A stretch of DNA of 47,017 nt. Origin: Planctomycetota bacterium (GTDB lineage Bacteria > Planctomycetota > UBA1135). Positions 37,357 to 45,280 of the stretch are shown in pieces; within the stretch, counting starts at the first letter, position 1; each line of letters starts with the position of its first letter. The stretch lies in assembly GCA_030748415.1 (NCBI GenBank), contig JASMMA010000017.1, forward strand, positions 1 to 47,017, written 5' to 3'. A program made the translations under genes and the position numbers. The notes below the pieces were generated by a model, which searched no databases, was not told where the DNA came from, and worked only from the letters and a program-made list of their open reading frames with translations.

Positions 37357-37974
37357 TTAACCCCATAAGCGAAGGACGCCCACCACTCGACCCGCGATAG
37401 AAAATGGTTCGCCTGGACGCACGATTCGATCTTCCAGAGTGGCGTTGGCCGGGCGAAGCACTACTCGGTTTTTCGCAGGTAGATAGCGCTTTACCGTGGC
37501 TTCCATTTCGTCGCCCTCTCCGAGTAAAGCCACAACAATTTCGCCCTTGTTCGCAAAATCCTGTTGTTGGACAAGCACCTGATCCCCATCCAAGATTCCA
37601 GCTTCAATCATGGAATCACCTTGGACTCGCAGGGCAAAATCAGCATCTGAGCCCTCAGGGACTGGCAAAATGTCTTCCATATTTTCAATTGCGCTCAGGG
37701 GATTGCCCGCCGCAACACGACCCAACAAGGGCACTGCGCGAAAATTCGAAGCCTTCTCCGCTCCTACAAGCTCTAAATCTCGTGCTTGCCGCCCTAGCCG
37801 TAGGTGCCCCTTTCGAGCCAAAGCCCGTAAATGGAAATCCGCCGTCTGAGGGCTCACTCCAAGTGCGCTCCCCAATTCCGCCCGCGTAGGCGGCATGCCT
37901 CGGGACCGCAGGAAATCACCCACTGCGCTCAGAACATCGCGTTGCCGCCGAGTCAGGCCTTCCGAATCACTCAT
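37357..37974 (-). CDS. lexA: LexA repressor
   Basis: LexA represses the SOS regulon until activated RecA stimulates its self-cleavage. The 205-residue product has an N-terminal winged helix (about 5-70, with VSPQTADFHLRALARKGHL), the Ala-Gly cleavage site in RVAAGNPL, the catalytic Ser in QGDSMIEAG and the Lys in ATVKRYL. All are intact. A perfect palindrome 9 nt before the ATG overlaps a TATGAT promoter hexamer and is the likely autoregulatory operator. The next gene begins within a few nt of its stop, making lexA the first gene of the cassette. Confidence 0.95.
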   Translation of the reverse strand: MSDSEGLTRRQRDVLSAVGDFLRSRGMPPTRAELGSALGVSPQTADFHLRALARKGHLRLGRQARDLELVGAEKASNFRAVPLLGRVAAGNPLSAIENMEDILPVPEGSDADFALRVQGDSMIEAGILDGDQVLVQQQDFANKGEIVVALLGEGDEMEATVKRYLPAKNRVVLRPANATLEDRIVRPGEPFSIAGRVVGVLRLWG

Positions 37975-37983
37975 GCCCCCATG

Positions 37984-38001
37984 CTATGATATTTATCATA
38001 G
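37984..38001. promoter_or_regulatory. candidate LexA operator upstream of lexA
   Basis: The 18-nt site CTATGATATTTATCATAG has perfect 8-nt arms around TT. On the minus strand it contains TATGAT, a good -10 hexamer, so a bound repressor would block initiation of the lexA operon. The motif differs from the Escherichia (CTGT-N8-ACAG) and Bacillus (GAAC-N4-GTTC) boxes. I saw no second full copy in the window. Assignment to LexA rests on position and symmetry. Confidence 0.65.
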
Positions 38002-38054
38002 TCAGTCAAGTCTCAGAGCAGGAGAGTCCTGGAGCTCCTAAATGCCTCCAAAAA

Positions 38055-39377
38055 TTACGGGTAAATTCGTTGGAGGGTTCGGGGAAACGGGATGCATTCC
38101 CGAACATGCTCCACGCCGGCTAGCCAGGAAACGGTGCGTTCAAGGCCAATCCCAAAGCCGCCGTGAGGAACAGAGCCAAACTTGCGCAGGTCCAAGTACC
38201 ACTCAAAAGCCTCTTCCGGCAAATCATGGTCATGAATGCGGCCCAGCAGGACATCGTAGTTGTCTTCACGGACGGCGCCCCCAACGATTTCACCAGCAGT
38301 TGGGGCAATAATGTCCACTCCCAAAACTCTGGATTCATCTTCGGGGTCTCGTTTCATGTAGAAGGCTTTTACCTCTTTGGGCCAGTGAGTGACCATGACA
38401 GGGCAGCCAAAATGTTCTCCGAGTGCGGTCTCGTCTGGAGCTCCCAAATCATCGCCAGGTTTGAAGTCAGACTCGTACTTCTTTTCGGCTTGCCACTCCA
38501 AAAGCATCTTGGCGGCATCGTCGTAACGAAGGCGAGGCCAATCACGGTCCCACCCCTCTAGAGTCGCCGGTGCCCGTTCAAGGTCAGCGAGATCCGCTTG
38601 GCTGTGCTCCAGTAGCTGGCGGATGGTGTAACGAATCATGCCCTCAGCCAAGTCGCACACATCTTCCAAGTTCGCCCAAGCCATTTCGGGCTCCAACATC
38701 CAGAACTCCGTCAGGTGGCGGCGAGTTTTGGATTTTTCCGCACGAAAAGTAGGACCAAAACAATAAACCTTGCCCAATGCCATCGCCGAAGCCTCGGCGT
38801 ATAACTGTCCTGATTGGGTCAAGAAAGCCTTGTCATCAAAGTATTCGGTTTCAAATAGAGTCGATGTTCCCTCGCATGCGTTCGGTGTAAAAATCGGGGA
38901 GTCCACACAAAAGAAACCTTGGTCATCAAGGAACTCGCGGAATGATTTCAAAACGCGATGGCGCACTCGCAGAAGTGCCATTTGTTTTTTAGACCTCAAC
39001 CAAAGATGGCGATGGTCCATCAAGAAACCGGGGCCGTGTTCTTTTTTCCCAATGGGATAGGGCTCAGCAATTTGATGCACCTCCACGGTATCCGCAACGA
39101 CCTCCGCTCCACCCGGAGCTCGGTCATCCAATTGAACCGCTCCCGTAATCAAGACAGAGGATTCTTGAGTACTCCGCTTGGCATTTTCAAAACTCTCTTC
39201 ATCAACCAAGTCCTTGCGGACAACGCATTGACAAATACCACTTCCATCCCGCAAAAGAAGGAAAAGCATTTTGCCTTTACCGCGGCTGTTGTAAAGCCAG
39301 CCGCGCAGGCGAACTTGCTCCCCGCCCATTTGGGCAAGGTCAGCAATTCGAACATCTTTGGGGGATGATTCAGACAT
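38055..39377 (-). CDS. asnS: asparaginyl-tRNA synthetase
   Basis: AsnS charges tRNA-Asn. The 440-residue class IIb synthetase has an N-terminal OB fold (VRLRGWLYNSRGKGKMLFLL), the core with TPNACEG and FLTQSGQLYAEA, motif 2 with FRAEKSKTRRHLTEFWMLE and motif 3 GFGIGLERTVSWL. The signature favours Asn over Asp specificity, consistent with the Asp-lacking GAD insert. It starts 4 nt after the small membrane-protein gene and lies 80 nt upstream of lexA on the same strand, with no intrinsic terminator between. Confidence 0.95.
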   Translation of the reverse strand: MSESSPKDVRIADLAQMGGEQVRLRGWLYNSRGKGKMLFLLLRDGSGICQCVVRKDLVDEESFENAKRSTQESSVLITGAVQLDDRAPGGAEVVADTVEVHQIAEPYPIGKKEHGPGFLMDHRHLWLRSKKQMALLRVRHRVLKSFREFLDDQGFFCVDSPIFTPNACEGTSTLFETEYFDDKAFLTQSGQLYAEASAMALGKVYCFGPTFRAEKSKTRRHLTEFWMLEPEMAWANLEDVCDLAEGMIRYTIRQLLEHSQADLADLERAPATLEGWDRDWPRLRYDDAAKMLLEWQAEKKYESDFKPGDDLGAPDETALGEHFGCPVMVTHWPKEVKAFYMKRDPEDESRVLGVDIIAPTAGEIVGGAVREDNYDVLLGRIHDHDLPEEAFEWYLDLRKFGSVPHGGFGIGLERTVSWLAGVEHVRECIPFPRTLQRIYP

Positions 39378-39381
39378 GTAT

Positions 39382-39882
39382 TCAGGGGAACATGGTGTAG
39401 GAAGAATCCAGGTCAGTAGATTCCACTTGATTGCCGCTCACTTTGACTGTGCCCAAAACCCGAAGTCCATCACGAAGGCATTCCACTCGGACGGCCAGCT
39501 CTTCTTCTTCAAGGGCATCTTCGGAATCCAGGATATTGACCGCACGGCAACCTTCTTCGCGAAGGTGACGCCCCACCAGAGCTCGCACTTGGCGGCTCCT
39601 TTCGACCCCCTCGGCCTTTACCGAGGTGCCCGGTGGAACCGCAGCAAGGTCCTCAATTCGGTCAAGGGCTCGACGAAGAGCATCCAGTTCGGCGCGGAGT
39701 TGGGGTGGGTCTAAATCCTCCAAAGAACGGGCAAGAGCTTGAAGGCGATCAGGGACCAGGGTCAGGGCGGAAAACTCATCCAGCCGTTCCTCAAATCTCC
39801 GCGAACGGCTCCATTGCCACCATGCTGTTCCCATGGAGCCAATCAGGAGGACGCAGACGAGAAGAAGAAGGAGGGTTTCCAT
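39382..39882 (-). CDS. small membrane-anchored coiled-coil protein of unknown function
   Basis: I do not recognise this 166-residue protein. It starts with a single hydrophobic helix (about 3-22) followed by basic residues (WSRSRR). A leucine-, glutamate- and arginine-rich stretch follows (about 28-78), likely a coiled coil, and then a compact C-terminal region with VRALVGRHLREEGCRAVNIL. This predicts an inner-membrane anchor with a cytoplasmic domain. It is the first gene before asnS, 4 nt away, and is divergent from the NhaC gene by 62 nt. Confidence 0.7.
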   Translation of the reverse strand: METLLLLLVCVLLIGSMGTAWWQWSRSRRFEERLDEFSALTLVPDRLQALARSLEDLDPPQLRAELDALRRALDRIEDLAAVPPGTSVKAEGVERSRQVRALVGRHLREEGCRAVNILDSEDALEEEELAVRVECLRDGLRVLGTVKVSGNQVESTDLDSSYTMFP

Positions 39883-39929
39883 TGCGTGCTTCGCAAGATT
39901 AGCGCGGCGGGTCCGAAGAACCGAACACC

Positions 39930-39935
39930 TAAGAT
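39930..39935 (+). promoter_or_regulatory. candidate -10 hexamer of the NhaC gene
   Basis: TAAGAT lies 9 nt before the ATG at 39945. No -35 box or Shine-Dalgarno sequence is evident in the 62-nt divergent gap. Confidence 0.4.
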
Positions 39936-39944
39936 AGTGCCTTC

Positions 39945-41939
39945 ATGCGTTCGCGCCTCCTGTTTGTCGCTGTTTTCGCCCTCCTCTGCCTCCCCCTCCT
40001 CCTTTTGCGCGCGGACCCTGTGGCGCAACAGGGGTTGGCGTTGCGGCGTGCCCTGGCTTCTGCATTCGAGAATGGCCCCCCTGGCCCTATTGAACTTCGC
40101 GCCGGCAAGGAAGATTTTCACTTTTCTCTGGAGCATGCCGATGCGGTGAAAAGTAGTTTCCGCACCTTGGATGATGGCCTCACCCCCGACCTTCGAACCA
40201 TTCGAGCGGTCATGCCTGGCCGAGAAGAAGGGCCGTCGATGGTTTGCTATATCCAGGTCAGTCAAGAGGATTCCCGCATCCTTATTTCTAACGATACTGG
40301 GCAAACCTTAGCTGAGGAGGCCTACGGAACACGAACATCTTTGCTCCCCCCTTTGCTGGCCATCCTGCTTGCCTTCATGCTTCGGAACACTTGGCTTTCC
40401 CTACTTGTTGGCGCACTTGCAGGCGCAATCCTGCTCGTGCCTGAGACCGAAGCCTTTACAAATGCCTTCGGAATCCTGTTCTGGGACATTCTTTTTGAAG
40501 AAATCCTATTGGACCCCTTCCACGCCTACATCTTAGGTTTCACCCTCATCCTTTCGGGAACGGTTGCCCTTCTAACTCGAATGGGCGCAATCGATGGATT
40601 GGTTCAAGCCATGATGCGTTGGGCACATTCATCCCAAAGCGTTCAAGCAGTGGCCTACTTTCTTGGCTTTGGAATTTTCTTTGACGATTATGCCAACACG
40701 ATGGTCGTTGGAAATTCTTGCAGCCCCCTATTTGACCGCATGAAAGTAAGCCGCGCAAAATTGGCCTACATTGTGGACAGCACTGCCGCCCCTATTGCAG
40801 GGGTTGCAGTATTAAGCACTTGGGTTGCCTTTCAAATCAGCACCTTTGCGCCTCAACTTCCAACCATTGGGCTGAGCGAATCTCAGGGGTACTCCATTTT
40901 TCTAGAAACGATCCCTTACCGCTTTTACTGCCTCCTCGCATTGGGAATGGTCGGCCTCACGATTTTCCTTCAGCGCGATTTCGGCCCCATGCTCCGTTCC
41001 GAATCCCGTGCGCGCTTGGGAATGGATAAACGGCTGGATGTTGCGGGCCCTTCATGGAGCCACATTGAACGCGCTCCGTGGACCCTGCCTCGGTGGGAAA
41101 ATGGCCTCTTTCCCATTTTGACCTTAATCGGGGTAACCGGTTGGTCGATTTACGCACTTGGAGTTGAAAATATTCCTATTCCTGAGGCTATGAAGCTCAA
41201 GGACCAGGGACTCATGCCCTGGCTTCGGGAAGTGCTCAGCCAATCCGACAGCACCAAAGCTATCTTCTTGGGCTCTGCAGCTGCTTGGGGGTTAGCTGCG
41301 CTTCTCTCTTTGGCCCGCAGACAGCTTGGTCTCTTTGATGTTCTCAAAACATCGCTTGTTGGGAGTATTACCGTTGCCCGTTCGGCCCTTGCCATTCTGA
41401 TTCTCGCCTGGTGCATTGGCGTTGTCTGCATGAAACTGGACACTGCCGGCTATTTGGTTTCAATCTCTAGTCAACTTACCCACCCGTCCTTGTTGCCCAT
41501 TATTTTGTTTTTAACATCTTGCTTTGTTGCTTTTGCAACGGGTTCTTCCTGGACCACTATGGCAATTCTCCAACCCAATGTTGTTCTTCTTGCCCACCGC
41601 ATGGGCGAAATGACTGAACTAGGCAGCCACGGCATGCTTGTTCTCTGCGTGGGCGCGGTTCTTGAAGGTTCGATTTTCGGCGATCACTGTTCGCCCATTT
41701 CGGACACCACCATTCTCTCCTCCACTGCTTCCAGCTGTGAGCATATTGAGCATGTGCGGACTCAGGCACCCTACGCTTTAGTTTGCGCTGGTCTTGCTCT
41801 CCTTGTGGGTTATGTCCCCGCCGCATTTTTTGGAGTACCCCCCCTCCTTTCGCTTGGAGTGGGTGGCCTATCCATGATTAGTGTATTGCTTATTTTTGGG
41901 CGGAATCCAAGCCAGACCCGGGTGGGCCTTATGCCCTAA
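39945..41939 (+). CDS. NhaC-family Na+/H+ antiporter with N-terminal periplasmic domain
   Basis: NhaC-family proteins exchange sodium for protons, or related ions and amino acids, across the inner membrane. The 664-residue product shows the family core: AYILGFTLILSGTVALLTRMG, then FGIFFDDYANTMVVGNS, and the later FATGSSWTTMAIL and GDHCSPISDTTILSS segments. Before this core lies a first helix (about 4-22) and about 105 extra residues that are probably periplasmic, a domain I do not recognise. The last 11 nt overlap the end of the convergent BatA-like gene. Sodium export would suit a marine host, but substrate is inferred from family only. Confidence 0.88.
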   Translation: MRSRLLFVAVFALLCLPLLLLRADPVAQQGLALRRALASAFENGPPGPIELRAGKEDFHFSLEHADAVKSSFRTLDDGLTPDLRTIRAVMPGREEGPSMVCYIQVSQEDSRILISNDTGQTLAEEAYGTRTSLLPPLLAILLAFMLRNTWLSLLVGALAGAILLVPETEAFTNAFGILFWDILFEEILLDPFHAYILGFTLILSGTVALLTRMGAIDGLVQAMMRWAHSSQSVQAVAYFLGFGIFFDDYANTMVVGNSCSPLFDRMKVSRAKLAYIVDSTAAPIAGVAVLSTWVAFQISTFAPQLPTIGLSESQGYSIFLETIPYRFYCLLALGMVGLTIFLQRDFGPMLRSESRARLGMDKRLDVAGPSWSHIERAPWTLPRWENGLFPILTLIGVTGWSIYALGVENIPIPEAMKLKDQGLMPWLREVLSQSDSTKAIFLGSAAAWGLAALLSLARRQLGLFDVLKTSLVGSITVARSALAILILAWCIGVVCMKLDTAGYLVSISSQLTHPSLLPIILFLTSCFVAFATGSSWTTMAILQPNVVLLAHRMGEMTELGSHGMLVLCVGAVLEGSIFGDHCSPISDTTILSSTASSCEHIEHVRTQAPYALVCAGLALLVGYVPAAFFGVPPLLSLGVGGLSMISVLLIFGRNPSQTRVGLMP

Positions 41940-43101
41940 TTTTTCGACACGCCAACGAAAGCAGAAGGGCAACGAAACCTAAGGCCGCCAAGGGAAAAGT
42001 CCAAGTAGTTGCAATCGGTTGCCCCCATGGAATAGAACTCCAATCAGCAGGAGGGGAAGTGGGTTGGCATTCTGCTATGGGGCGAGCAGGCGGCAAGAAA
42101 AACGAACGCTCCTTTAGTTTATTTTCTAACCACGCAAGGGCAGCCAGAGGCTCCATTACCTGAAAAGGATCCTCAGCCACAGCAATGACATCTGCCTCCA
42201 CCTTTGTAGCCGAAGCTTGGATGAACTTAATAACGACTTTGCGCTTTCCGGGAACGGGAGGCTCGGAAAACCCATGCCGAATTTCGGCTTGGGGATAAAA
42301 GGTCAAGAGTGCAGGCAACCACGTTTCATGGGCAAGAGAAGGGAGTTCAAAAACGGGGACCTCAACATCCCAGTGGTCATCCCAAGTCGGTTGATTTGGA
42401 ATTTGCGACCCGTCCGGATTTGCAATTCGCAAAACTTGCCCAGGGTTAGCGTTTTCAATCCAAAAAATCCCATGCTCTCCGCTCAATGTTGAAATGAGTT
42501 CCTCATTTTGAAAGAGAGCCATACTTTCAAAACTGCCCCAGGCCCGCCAATGAATGTCCCAGCCCGTTTTCTCATTCGGCAAAACATTTAAGATTGCCAC
42601 ATTCTGATGGATGCCCCCAGTTGAATACCATGAAACCCAATCGGGCAAGCCGTTGGGTGGCAAACAATCAGTCATCACCGCAATCTTGCTGCCAGAACAA
42701 GCAAGAATAGATTCCAGAAGTAGTGGTTCAGCGCTCGTTTTACGAGCCATGCCAACGAATTGGAATTCCCAATCCCTTGAACTTCCAGCATCGGAAAGAG
42801 GGCGTGCACCAGGCTGACCTGGGGAAAGCCCTCCAGTGTGTGAAATGCTCGCATCCCAAAGAAGAATGGGTGAACCGCCCAGACGAATAGGTTGGGCAAT
42901 TGCAAAAATGCCACAGCTTAGCCCAAAGAAAGCAAGCCAAAAGGAAAGTGGACGAGAGGGCTTAGAAGAAGATGATGATGCCAATTCCCGAAAGGGCTCC
43001 AGGCCTCCCACAATCCAGGGCAATGGCTTTCGGGAAGAAGCCCAAAAGAACCACAACGCCAAAAGCGCAAAAAGTCCTAGGGCCGCTGGGTTTTCAAACA
43101 A
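41929..43101 (-). CDS. BatA-like membrane protein with degenerate vWA-like region
   Basis: The frame is open from 43188, but I place the start at a TTG (43101). This overlaps the DUF58 stop by 8 nt and gives the typical BatA opening, FENPAALGLFALLALWFFW, as the first helix (390 residues). A second helix (PLSFWLAFFGLSCGIFAIAQ) precedes a vWA-like segment with DASIS, the DxSxS metal-site pattern, followed by VMTDCLPP and a GGIHQNVAIL segment. The middle and a final helix near the C terminus complete the BatA/DUF1355-type layout. It is the partner of the DUF58 gene upstream. A MoxR ATPase, usual in such clusters, is not in the window. Confidence 0.72.
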   Translation of the reverse strand: MFENPAALGLFALLALWFFWASSRKPLPWIVGGLEPFRELASSSSSKPSRPLSFWLAFFGLSCGIFAIAQPIRLGGSPILLWDASISHTGGLSPGQPGARPLSDAGSSRDWEFQFVGMARKTSAEPLLLESILACSGSKIAVMTDCLPPNGLPDWVSWYSTGGIHQNVAILNVLPNEKTGWDIHWRAWGSFESMALFQNEELISTLSGEHGIFWIENANPGQVLRIANPDGSQIPNQPTWDDHWDVEVPVFELPSLAHETWLPALLTFYPQAEIRHGFSEPPVPGKRKVVIKFIQASATKVEADVIAVAEDPFQVMEPLAALAWLENKLKERSFFLPPARPIAECQPTSPPADWSSIPWGQPIATTWTFPLAALGFVALLLSLACRKIRA

Positions 43102-43891
43102 GATTGGCTCCTTTGAGTCGAGTAATAAGATCAACCGCGCTTGCTTCATGGGTTGGTAACCGAAACTCGACCGGGTTTGCACCCGCATTATTTATTTCTT
43201 GACTCCGCCGATTCAAAAACCGTTCCCAAGTTTTTTGAAACCGAGACGAGTCAACTGAAACCTCGAGAGTTTCTCCTGACTCGATGTCGCGCAGATTCAA
43301 ACCAGAAGCCGGTGGCGTGTCTTCCTGAGGCAAAACCAAAGTAAGTACTGTCGTTTGTGTCGGAAATCTCAGAGGGATTTTAGACCATGGATCTGTCATA
43401 AATACACTCTCCGTTGATGGGCCAAACTCAGGAAGTGCCTCACCCGATGGTGGTGGAAGCCTTTCTAGTTCACTCATCAAGTTGCCTCGAGCGGAGCCAC
43501 CTGAAAACTTCCCGTCAAATTTGGGAGATAATAGATGTAAATTCCCACCCCCCTCAAGGTGCAGCCAACCCCAGGCCAATGCGAGGCGCCGTTGGTCAGC
43601 GTCGCGCCGAGTAGGACCCGGTTGCAAGCTGGCACTTCGGTCCAAAACAATCTGAAGCTCACCACCAACCTCTCGTTCTCGCAAACGGACTAGCCTCTCA
43701 CCAGATCGTGCACTCGCACGCCAGTCAACATTTTGAATTCCCTCTCCCTCATTCCAGTGACGGCGGTCAAAACCTGCACGCTCTCGCCCTGGCTTTTGAC
43801 TCTTTTGGCTCCCCCACCCCCGCCGCGCGCGCTGCTGGCTCCATGTAGAAAGAGCTTCTAAAAAATCTGCTGGGAAAAATTGAGAACTCAC
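43094..43891 (-). CDS. DUF58-domain protein (vWA-like)
   Basis: DUF58 proteins accompany MoxR ATPases and BatA-like membrane proteins in clusters thought to assist assembly of other proteins. The signature is present: GIQNVDWRASARSGERLVRL followed by EREVGGELQIVLDRSASLQ, the latter with a DxSxS metal site (DRSAS). The frame is open from 43912, but a GTG at 43891 overlaps the pyrC stop as GTGA and gives 265 residues, so I prefer it. Its stop overlaps the BatA-like start. I infer that the two act together, with pyrC only a transcriptional neighbour. Confidence 0.82.
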   Translation of the reverse strand: MSSQFFPADFLEALSTWSQQRARRGWGSQKSQKPGRERAGFDRRHWNEGEGIQNVDWRASARSGERLVRLREREVGGELQIVLDRSASLQPGPTRRDADQRRLALAWGWLHLEGGGNLHLLSPKFDGKFSGGSARGNLMSELERLPPPSGEALPEFGPSTESVFMTDPWSKIPLRFPTQTTVLTLVLPQEDTPPASGLNLRDIESGETLEVSVDSSRFQKTWERFLNRRSQEINNAGANPVEFRLPTHEASAVDLITRLKGANLV

Positions 43892-45228
43892 AGGAACAAG
43901 GGACGCCCACAAGGTTTACCAATAGGCTTTCCATTTTCAAAAACCAGTTTTCCTCGAAGATAGACTTGTTCAGGAAATGCACGCAATTCTCGCCCGTTGT
44001 ATGGGCTCCACTTAGACTTCGAGGGAAGCTCTGATTCTTTTACCACCTTGGAAGTCTCCGGGTCACAAACGACCAGATCTGCGTCTGCGCCAACAGCCAA
44101 TCGGCCTTTTTGCTTTAGCCCAAATTCCTCAGCAGGATCGAGTGTCACTGCAGCAAGCGCTCTTTCAAGTGAGAGGCCGAATCGGTCGTGTGCTGAAATC
44201 ATGAGTGGAAGAAGAAGGTCAATGCTGGGAAAACCAGACGGCGCCTTCTGGTAAGGGCGCGCTTTATCTTCTAACGGATGAGGTGCGTGATCGGTTCCAA
44301 CTCCTTGAAGAAGTCCCTCCTCAATTGCAGAAATTAAGGCAATCCGGTCTTCAGCGTATTTAATGGAAGGGTTCACCTTGAAACGGTTCTGGGGAGCTCT
44401 GGCGGCTTCGTTGGCCTCAACAAGCAAGTATTGAGGGCCTGTGGTCCCTGTAATGGGAAGTCCACGCTGAGCGGCCTGTCTTACAAGTTCAGCTCCTATT
44501 TTTGTAGAGATGTGAAAAACGTGCAAGCGAACACCGGTCTCCTCGGCGACCGAAATCGCATCTTGAATGCTCTTAGTTTCGGCTTCAACAGGGCGCATTA
44601 AGTCGTGGCGGCTGGCAGTCTCCGGAGAGGCCGCTTTATTCGCCTGGCGCATCACTTCATCATCTTCACAATGAGCAACAACTTGATGACCTGCTCTTTG
44701 CGCTGCTGAAAAGAGTTCGCGCATTTCAGGAAGGTTTTTCACCCCGCCGGACCCGGTGCTTGCACCGAGAAAACACTTCACTGCAGGCACTAAGCCTTTC
44801 ATGCCTTCCAGGGCGCCAATCGAAGCTCGAGTCAAAGAACCATAAGGGGCATAGTCAACTCGAGAAACGCCTCGTAAATCTTCCATCTTCTTTCGGAGCA
44901 GGGCGGCAGACTCCATAAGAGGTGGGTTGTTCTGAATTTCCAAAACTGTGGTCACCCCTCCATGCAAAGCGCCAGCGGAGCCAGTCAAGTAGCCTTCCTT
45001 TCGAACTAATCCAGGCTCTCTGAAATGAACATGGCAATCAACAAGCCCAGGAAGAAGCCAACGCCCATTTAAATCCACAACCAAATCAGAAGAGTTCGGA
45101 TTGAGGTCGGGACCCATTTCAGCAATCTTCCCTTGGGAATCTGTGCGAAGAGCAAAGCCCTCTAAAAAGTGAACGCCATCAAAAAGGAGGCAATTCTGGA
45201 AGAGGTGAGAAGGTGCGGATGAGGTCAT
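43888..45228 (-). CDS. pyrC: dihydroorotase, type I
   Basis: Dihydroorotase closes carbamoyl-aspartate to dihydroorotate in pyrimidine synthesis. The 446-residue amidohydrolase has the metal-binding HxH in DCHVHFREPG, the carboxylated lysine position in AVKCFLGAS, His residues in VVAHCEDDE and VFHISTK, and the catalytic GTDHAPHP. These are the motifs of type I (PyrC-III/AllB-like) enzymes; allantoinase is the main alternative but is less expected as a lone gene. The aspartate carbamoyltransferase gene is not nearby. It heads the pyrC-DUF58-BatA run and is divergent from the M61 gene by 52 nt. Confidence 0.88.
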   Translation of the reverse strand: MTSSAPSHLFQNCLLFDGVHFLEGFALRTDSQGKIAEMGPDLNPNSSDLVVDLNGRWLLPGLVDCHVHFREPGLVRKEGYLTGSAGALHGGVTTVLEIQNNPPLMESAALLRKKMEDLRGVSRVDYAPYGSLTRASIGALEGMKGLVPAVKCFLGASTGSGGVKNLPEMRELFSAAQRAGHQVVAHCEDDEVMRQANKAASPETASRHDLMRPVEAETKSIQDAISVAEETGVRLHVFHISTKIGAELVRQAAQRGLPITGTTGPQYLLVEANEAARAPQNRFKVNPSIKYAEDRIALISAIEEGLLQGVGTDHAPHPLEDKARPYQKAPSGFPSIDLLLPLMISAHDRFGLSLERALAAVTLDPAEEFGLKQKGRLAVGADADLVVCDPETSKVVKESELPSKSKWSPYNGRELRAFPEQVYLRGKLVFENGKPIGKPCGRPLFL

Positions 45229-45280
45229 TGGGTGCGGCTAAACTGCGCCCAGCCTATCCCCGCGCAACACCACAAGAAAC

